NCBI GenBank assembly: GCA_016844295.1
Contig: JAENIV010000046.1
Location: forward strand, 1 to 8,894
DNA: 8,894 bases
Source: Candidatus Berkelbacteria bacterium
GTDB lineage: Bacteria; Patescibacteriota; UBA1384; UBA12157; JAENIV01
Direction of reading: 5' to 3'
Part shown: in pieces, positions 5,816-8,894 of the stretch
How the letters are laid out: every line of letters starts with the position of its first letter
How positions within the stretch are numbered: the stretch's first letter is position 1
Notes under the pieces: generated by a model
Told to the model about the DNA's origin: nothing
Databases searched by the model: none
What the model saw: only the letters and a program-made list of their open reading frames with translations
Made by a program: the position numbers and the translations under genes

Positions 5816-5937
5816 TTCCTCGCGGATGATATTTTTTTTTCAATAAAACTGGCTCTTTGTAAATACGAAGCATTAATAGAATCAGCATCAGCAGGAACTT
5901 CTTTTAGAGTCTTAATAAAGGATTGTGAGTATCTCAT
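5812..5937 (-). pseudogene. proS: proS N-terminal fragment, out of frame with the rest (frameshift plus internal deletion)
   Basis: ATG 5937 begins MRYSQSFIKTLKEVPADAD, the typical ProRS N-terminus, 22 bases after the rseP stop, with AAGG about eight bases upstream. The match continues through LQRASFIEKKIS to about residue 37, then the frame ends at TGA 5814-5812, overlapping ATG 5815. ProRS should continue with a segment like SG(V/L)YTxLPxGxRVLxKIE before IIREEM; these ~19 residues are missing and IIREEM appears in a different frame. The junction has nine A followed by TATCA (minus strand). AAAATATCA there can be read as K-I-S of the upstream side or as the end of E plus N-I of the downstream side, the mark of a deletion between short direct repeats. 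I cannot tell a real lesion from an assembly or strain artefact. Confidence 0.85.
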
Positions 5938-5959
5938 CGAGCCCGCCTTTCGGTTAAAT

Positions 5960-7015
5960 TTAATGAAGCCTTAAAATATCTCGAAATGTAATTGCCAAAA
6001 TAAAAATAATTAAAACAGCAAAACCAATTGTATGGATAAGATTTTCCACTTCTAGGCGAATAACCTTTTTTCTAAAAATTCCTTCCAGTGCCAAAAAGAA
6101 AATTTTTCCGCCATCTAAAGCCGGAAAAGGTAAAATATTAATTATCCCCAAGTTAATCGATAAAATCGCTAACAGTTGTAAAATATATATCCAACCGATC
6201 TTTAAGGCTTGGGAAGTAAAGTTAAAAATTCCTATCGGTCCGACAACCCCAGCGCCAGCCTCCCCCGCATTCCCTGTGGTGAATAGACTAATAATAATCC
6301 CCCAGAGAACCGTGAATACCATGGCGATGCTTTTACCGACTTCGATAGTTGCCGTTCCGATTGCCTTCCAAAATGGTTGCTTAACCTTTGTTATCGAAAC
6401 TACTCCGACACCTAAAGGTGCGTCCCCTGAGCCTAAATCAACTTCACGATTTTGAAGTCCGCTTCCATTTTGGACCGAAAGAGTAACTTTCTGACCGGCG
6501 TTTACACGTGTAAAAGTCTGAAGATCACTGGGTGAGGCAAAACCGTTTAAAATATTGCCTGATTCTAGGGCAATTTTTGCGGCCGGCGAATCCGGCACCA
6601 CCTGAACAACCATTACCTGGGATGTTTTTTGGCCTGACATGGTGACCGGGTCAGAAACCAAGGGTGTCATACCGATTGTGAAACCGATTGCTAAAACAAT
6701 AATACCTAAAATAAAGTTCATAACCACACCGGTACCGACAATAAGCATTTTTTGCCAGACTTTTGCCGAATAATATGATCCTTTTTCTTTAACTGTCCCG
6801 TCTTCCCCCAATAAGGAAACGTAACCGCCTAAAGGGATTAAATTTATTGCATATCGAGTACCGTTTTTAACAACGGAAAAAAGTCTTGGGGGGAAACCAA
6901 AGGCAAACTCTTGGACTTTCACCCCGCAAAGCTTGGCGACAATAAAGTGTCCGATCTCATGAATCAAGATTAAAACTACTAAAATGGCAACAAAAATTAC
7001 TATTGTTAAGAACAT
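5960..7015 (-). CDS. rseP: RseP-family site-2 intramembrane zinc metalloprotease (351 aa)
   Basis: Site-2 proteases cut transmembrane anchors of regulatory proteins (anti-sigma factors, signal-peptide remnants) inside the membrane. Visible: a first transmembrane helix carrying the zinc motif HEIGH (residues 19-23); FGFPPRLF and the GGYVSLLGED stretch near 63-72; a second helix region (about 90-116); one PDZ-like domain (about 125-205, PDSPAAKIALESGN); GVVGPIGI (256-263); the third zinc ligand region NILPFPALDGGK (293-304, Asp301); and a last helix before FRDILRLH. The length fits the single-PDZ bacterial form. A weak AGGG lies about eight bases before ATG 7015. It follows frr by 49 bases and precedes proS by 22, as in the conserved frr-rseP-proS order, although the uppS, cdsA and dxr genes often found between are absent. 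The substrate cannot be told: no anti-sigma gene is in view. Confidence 0.96.
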   Translation of the reverse strand: MFLTIVIFVAILVVLILIHEIGHFIVAKLCGVKVQEFAFGFPPRLFSVVKNGTRYAINLIPLGGYVSLLGEDGTVKEKGSYYSAKVWQKMLIVGTGVVMNFILGIIVLAIGFTIGMTPLVSDPVTMSGQKTSQVMVVQVVPDSPAAKIALESGNILNGFASPSDLQTFTRVNAGQKVTLSVQNGSGLQNREVDLGSGDAPLGVGVVSITKVKQPFWKAIGTATIEVGKSIAMVFTVLWGIIISLFTTGNAGEAGAGVVGPIGIFNFTSQALKIGWIYILQLLAILSINLGIINILPFPALDGGKIFFLALEGIFRKKVIRLEVENLIHTIGFAVLIIFILAITFRDILRLH

Positions 7016-7064
7016 AATTGAACCCTGAATTTTCTAGCAAAAATTTCTATTTTTGTTAAAAACA

Positions 7065-7622
7065 TTAAATAGTCCTTATTTCTTTTTCTTTATCTTCGAC
7101 AATCTTATTAACTTTTAAATTATAATCCTCAATTAGCTTGTTCAAGTCTTTCTCGGCTGTATAGCGGTCATCTTCGGTAATTTGTTTTTGTGATTCTAAT
7201 TTGCGGATTTCTTTCCAGGCGTCTTCGCGTAAATTGCGCATTGCTATACGGCATTCTTCTGCGATTTTGTGAATTATTTTTACCAATTCTTCTCGACGAT
7301 CGGTGGTCATTGGCGGCAATGATAGCCGAATAACTCTCCCGTCGCTTGAAGGATTAAGCCCTATCTCAGAATTTCTAATTGCCAGTTCAACGTCGCCTAG
7401 TGAGTTTGCATCCCATGGTTGAATAACAACACTACTGGCATCAGGAATAGAAATTTGAGCCATCTGTTTTAGCGGTACTTTAGTCCCATAATATGTTACA
7501 AAAATATTTTCTACCAATGCTGAGTTGGCTTTACCAGTTCGAAGATTTCTAAAACTTTCCGATAATTTATCAATCACCTCCTGCATTTTGGGCTTTATTT
7601 GGTTTAGTATTTTTTGGTACAT
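7065..7622 (-). CDS. frr: ribosome recycling factor (185 aa)
   Basis: RRF, with EF-G, splits post-termination ribosomes so the subunits can be reused. The protein has the full usual length and the family pattern: an N-terminal helix ending in LRTGKANSALVENI (27-40); the small beta domain with YYGTKVPLKQMAQISIPDAS; QPWD (68-71); SSDGRVIRLSLPPMTTDRRE; and long C-terminal helices through RNLREDAWKEIRKLE to the charged end. ATG 7622 is fixed by a perfect AAGGAGG (7626-7632), whose first A is the last base of the preceding gene's stop codon, so the two genes are translationally close. It lies in the rpsB-tsf-frr cluster as in most bacteria. Confidence 0.98.
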   Translation of the reverse strand: MYQKILNQIKPKMQEVIDKLSESFRNLRTGKANSALVENIFVTYYGTKVPLKQMAQISIPDASSVVIQPWDANSLGDVELAIRNSEIGLNPSSDGRVIRLSLPPMTTDRREELVKIIHKIAEECRIAMRNLREDAWKEIRKLESQKQITEDDRYTAEKDLNKLIEDYNLKVNKIVEDKEKEIRTI

Positions 7623-7631
7623 GTACCTCCT

Positions 7632-8144
7632 TTATAGAGAAATATTTTTAATAAGTTCTTCAGCGCTAGTAATCTTATTACTATTATAAGACAAGGTCAG
7701 AGATTTATCATTTTCAAATAATACCCCGATTAAACGGTCTGGATTCTGATTTTGATCCTTAAGAAAATATACAGCATGCGAACCAATATTTTTATTCGTG
7801 TAGCCAGGAATGAATTTTATTAAATCGGGATCCGTATTTTGTTCTTTAGCAACTTTGGTTACATTTTCATAAACGGAAATGTCTGAGGCTGTTGTGACTA
7901 TCTCAATATCTAATACAACATTACTGTAGTCATCATTTAGTTTTTTGCCTTCGAATACTTGAATAACACCGGTTACCGGATTGTCTATCAAATATTGAGG
8001 TGGGTATTTGAAAGAAAAATATTGGTCATCAGTTGATGGAACAATATATTTATATGTTTTTGGTGTATAGTGCTGAGAGATTATAATTCCAAGAAAAATT
8101 AGTACGATCAGAACACCGACATTGACTAAAATCTGTTTACGCAT
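7632..8144 (-). CDS. membrane-anchored hypothetical protein (170 aa) between tsf and frr
   Basis: I do not recognise a named family. The N-terminus is MRK followed by a hydrophobic helix (about 6-24), an uncleaved signal anchor with no lipobox Cys. A soluble domain of about 145 residues on the outer side follows, with YFSFKYPPQYLI (42-53), VVLDIEIV and a late strand SLTLSYNS. The FxFxYPxxY opening recalls PsbP-like or other small alpha/beta domains of surface proteins, but this is only an impression. The start is sure: ATG 8144 shares one base with the tsf stop (TAATG), with GAGG upstream, and the stop overlaps the frr ribosome binding site. It is thus locked into the translation-factor operon, in the slot where pyrH usually lies; it has no kinase motifs. 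Base composition matches its neighbours. A real gene; function unknown. Confidence 0.88.
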   Translation of the reverse strand: MRKQILVNVGVLIVLIFLGIIISQHYTPKTYKYIVPSTDDQYFSFKYPPQYLIDNPVTGVIQVFEGKKLNDDYSNVVLDIEIVTTASDISVYENVTKVAKEQNTDPDLIKFIPGYTNKNIGSHAVYFLKDQNQNPDRLIGVLFENDKSLTLSYNSNKITSAEELIKNISL

Positions 8145-8602
8145 TAACTTTCCTCACCTAATTCGAACCTTTGAAAACGCTTAATTTGAATATTTTCCCC
8201 GATTTTTCCAACTGCCTGCTCTATTAAAGATTTTATAGTCAAGGACTCATCACGAATATATTTACTTTTAAGTAAATCGTCCAATTTTTTTGGATTCATT
8301 GAAGCAATTTGCATGGCAATTTCGTGGGCTAAGGACTTAAATTCATCATTTCGAGCAACAAAATCGGTCTCGCAATTTAATTCCAAGATAACTCCGATTT
8401 TACCAGAGTGGCAATAGCATTCAATTAATCCCTGATTGGCTGATCTGTCCTGTTTTTGCTTGGCAATCGCCTGAGCATTACTGGCTAAAATTGATTTCGC
8501 CTTTGTATAATCCCCCTTTGATTCTTCAAGGGCTTTTTTACAATCCATTACTCCAGCCCCTGTGTCAGAGCGAAGTTTGGCAATAATTTCCGCCGAAATC
8601 AT
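8144..8602 (-). CDS. tsf: elongation factor Ts, short form (152 aa)
   Basis: EF-Ts is the nucleotide exchange factor that reloads EF-Tu with GTP. Visible: the N-terminal UBA-like domain (IAKLRSDTGAGVMDCKKALEES, residues 7-28, and DYTKAKSIL) and the first half of the core with the EF-Tu-contacting ETDFVARNDEF (78-88), ending in VGKIGENIQIKRFQRFELGEES. E. coli EF-Ts has about 280 residues; the second core subdomain and coiled-coil are missing here, and the protein ends where that half would begin. This is a natural short form, not a broken gene: the stop overlaps the next start. ATG 8602 overlaps the rpsB stop in ATGA, with GGAGG just upstream, so the two are translationally coupled. Confidence 0.97.
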   Translation of the reverse strand: MISAEIIAKLRSDTGAGVMDCKKALEESKGDYTKAKSILASNAQAIAKQKQDRSANQGLIECYCHSGKIGVILELNCETDFVARNDEFKSLAHEIAMQIASMNPKKLDDLLKSKYIRDESLTIKSLIEQAVGKIGENIQIKRFQRFELGEES

Positions 8603-8894
8603 TTATCCTCCCTATGTCCTTCGGACCGGGCGGTCGCCTGCGGCGACGTAGCCTTAATTTCTTCTTTTTTTGGGTCCGATTCACCATCTTTTAATGCCTG
8701 CTTTTCATTTTTAACTTCCGTTTTAACATCAGATTTTAAGCCTTGTAAACTTTCTTCGATTTTGGTAAGAAGCAAATTGATTGTTTTTTCCGAATCATCA
8801 TTCGCCGGAATTGGGTAATTAACTAAATCTGGGTTAGCATTCGTATCACAAATTCCGATAATAGGAATTTTCATTTTCCGTGCCTCCAAGACCG
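8599..8894 (-). CDS. rpsB: 30S ribosomal protein S2 (C-terminal part, 5' end outside window)
   Basis: Only the last ~98 codons are in view; the frame is open to the edge and reads V-L-EARKMKIPIIGICDTNANP, the conserved C-terminal part of bacterial uS2, followed by DLVNYPIPANDDS and the helix EKTINLLLTKIEESL. A charged tail of about 50 residues follows that is not part of the core (KSDVKTEVKNEKQALKDGES... and ...SPQATARSEGHREDK), presumably disordered on the 30S surface. The last part of this tail is coded by a strikingly GC-rich double hairpin (8616-8647). The stop overlaps the tsf start (ATGA). The gene heads the classical rpsB-tsf cluster; its promoter and any S2 autoregulatory leader lie outside. 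Confidence 0.96.
   Translation of the reverse strand, partial: VLEARKMKIPIIGICDTNANPDLVNYPIPANDDSEKTINLLLTKIEESLQGLKSDVKTEVKNEKQALKDGESDPKKEEIKATSPQATARSEGHREDK
8616..8653. repeat. GC-rich double hairpin inside the 3' end of rpsB
   Basis: Two palindromes lie in tandem: GTCC-TTC-GGAC (8616-8626) and GTCGCC-TGC-GGCGAC (8633-8647), joined by CGGGCG. G or C occupies 29 of these 38 bases, against an AT-rich surrounding gene. In the rpsB frame it codes for roughly ATSPQATARSEGH, unlike the Lys/Glu-rich tail before it. It may be a short mobile palindrome that inserted in frame into the permissive tail, like protein-coding palindromic elements known from Rickettsia. It ends just before the tsf ribosome binding site and could also shape translation of tsf. 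Confidence 0.5.

Noticed and set aside
1..8894. CRISPR array, rRNA, tRNA, integrase or transposase
   Set aside because: No regularly spaced repeats, no recognisable RNA gene body, and no recombinase motifs were found in any frame.

Overview
The window is a gene-dense stretch from an AT-rich bacterium, most likely a member of the Candidate Phyla Radiation (Patescibacteria). Reasons: EF-Ts has only 152 residues and lacks its C-terminal half; genes are tightly packed with one- or four-base overlaps; the prolyl-tRNA synthetase is short and lacks the large editing domain; and small low-complexity or membrane 'hypotheticals' sit between universal genes. The lineage within the group cannot be told from this sequence.

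Layout, read in the direction of transcription of the main strand (minus, high to low coordinates): the C-terminal end of rpsB (ribosomal protein S2, cut by the window edge), tsf (EF-Ts), an unrecognised membrane-anchored protein, frr (ribosome recycling factor), rseP (site-2 protease) and proS (prolyl-tRNA synthetase). This is a compact form of the classical rpsB-tsf-pyrH-frr-...-rseP-proS cluster, without pyrH and the lipid genes. A very acidic 78-residue protein follows, with a strong ribosome binding site and its own terminator. Then come uvrB and the first 492 codons of uvrA, which are excision-repair partners.

Two things break this ordinary picture. First, uvrB and uvrA are separated by about 0.9 kb holding a single opposite-strand gene for a two-helix membrane protein. 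It is much more GC-rich than its neighbours, and has a perfect sigma70 consensus promoter (TTGACA, 17 bases, TATAAT), a good Shine-Dalgarno and a 12-bp GC-rich terminator: a self-contained, probably acquired cassette. Between it and uvrA lie several inverted repeats, the largest folding as a 65-nt imperfect hairpin. Second, proS is broken near its 5' end. The first 37 or so residues are in one frame and the rest in another, and about 19 conserved residues are absent. The junction carries a 9-base sequence (AAAATATCA) that would fit both sides of a deletion. As ProRS is essential, this is either an assembly or strain-variant artefact or a remarkable real lesion.

Smaller compositional oddities are a GC-rich double hairpin inside the 3' end of rpsB and a perfect 9-bp hairpin between the cassette and uvrB. 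No rRNA, tRNA, CRISPR array or transposase gene was found.
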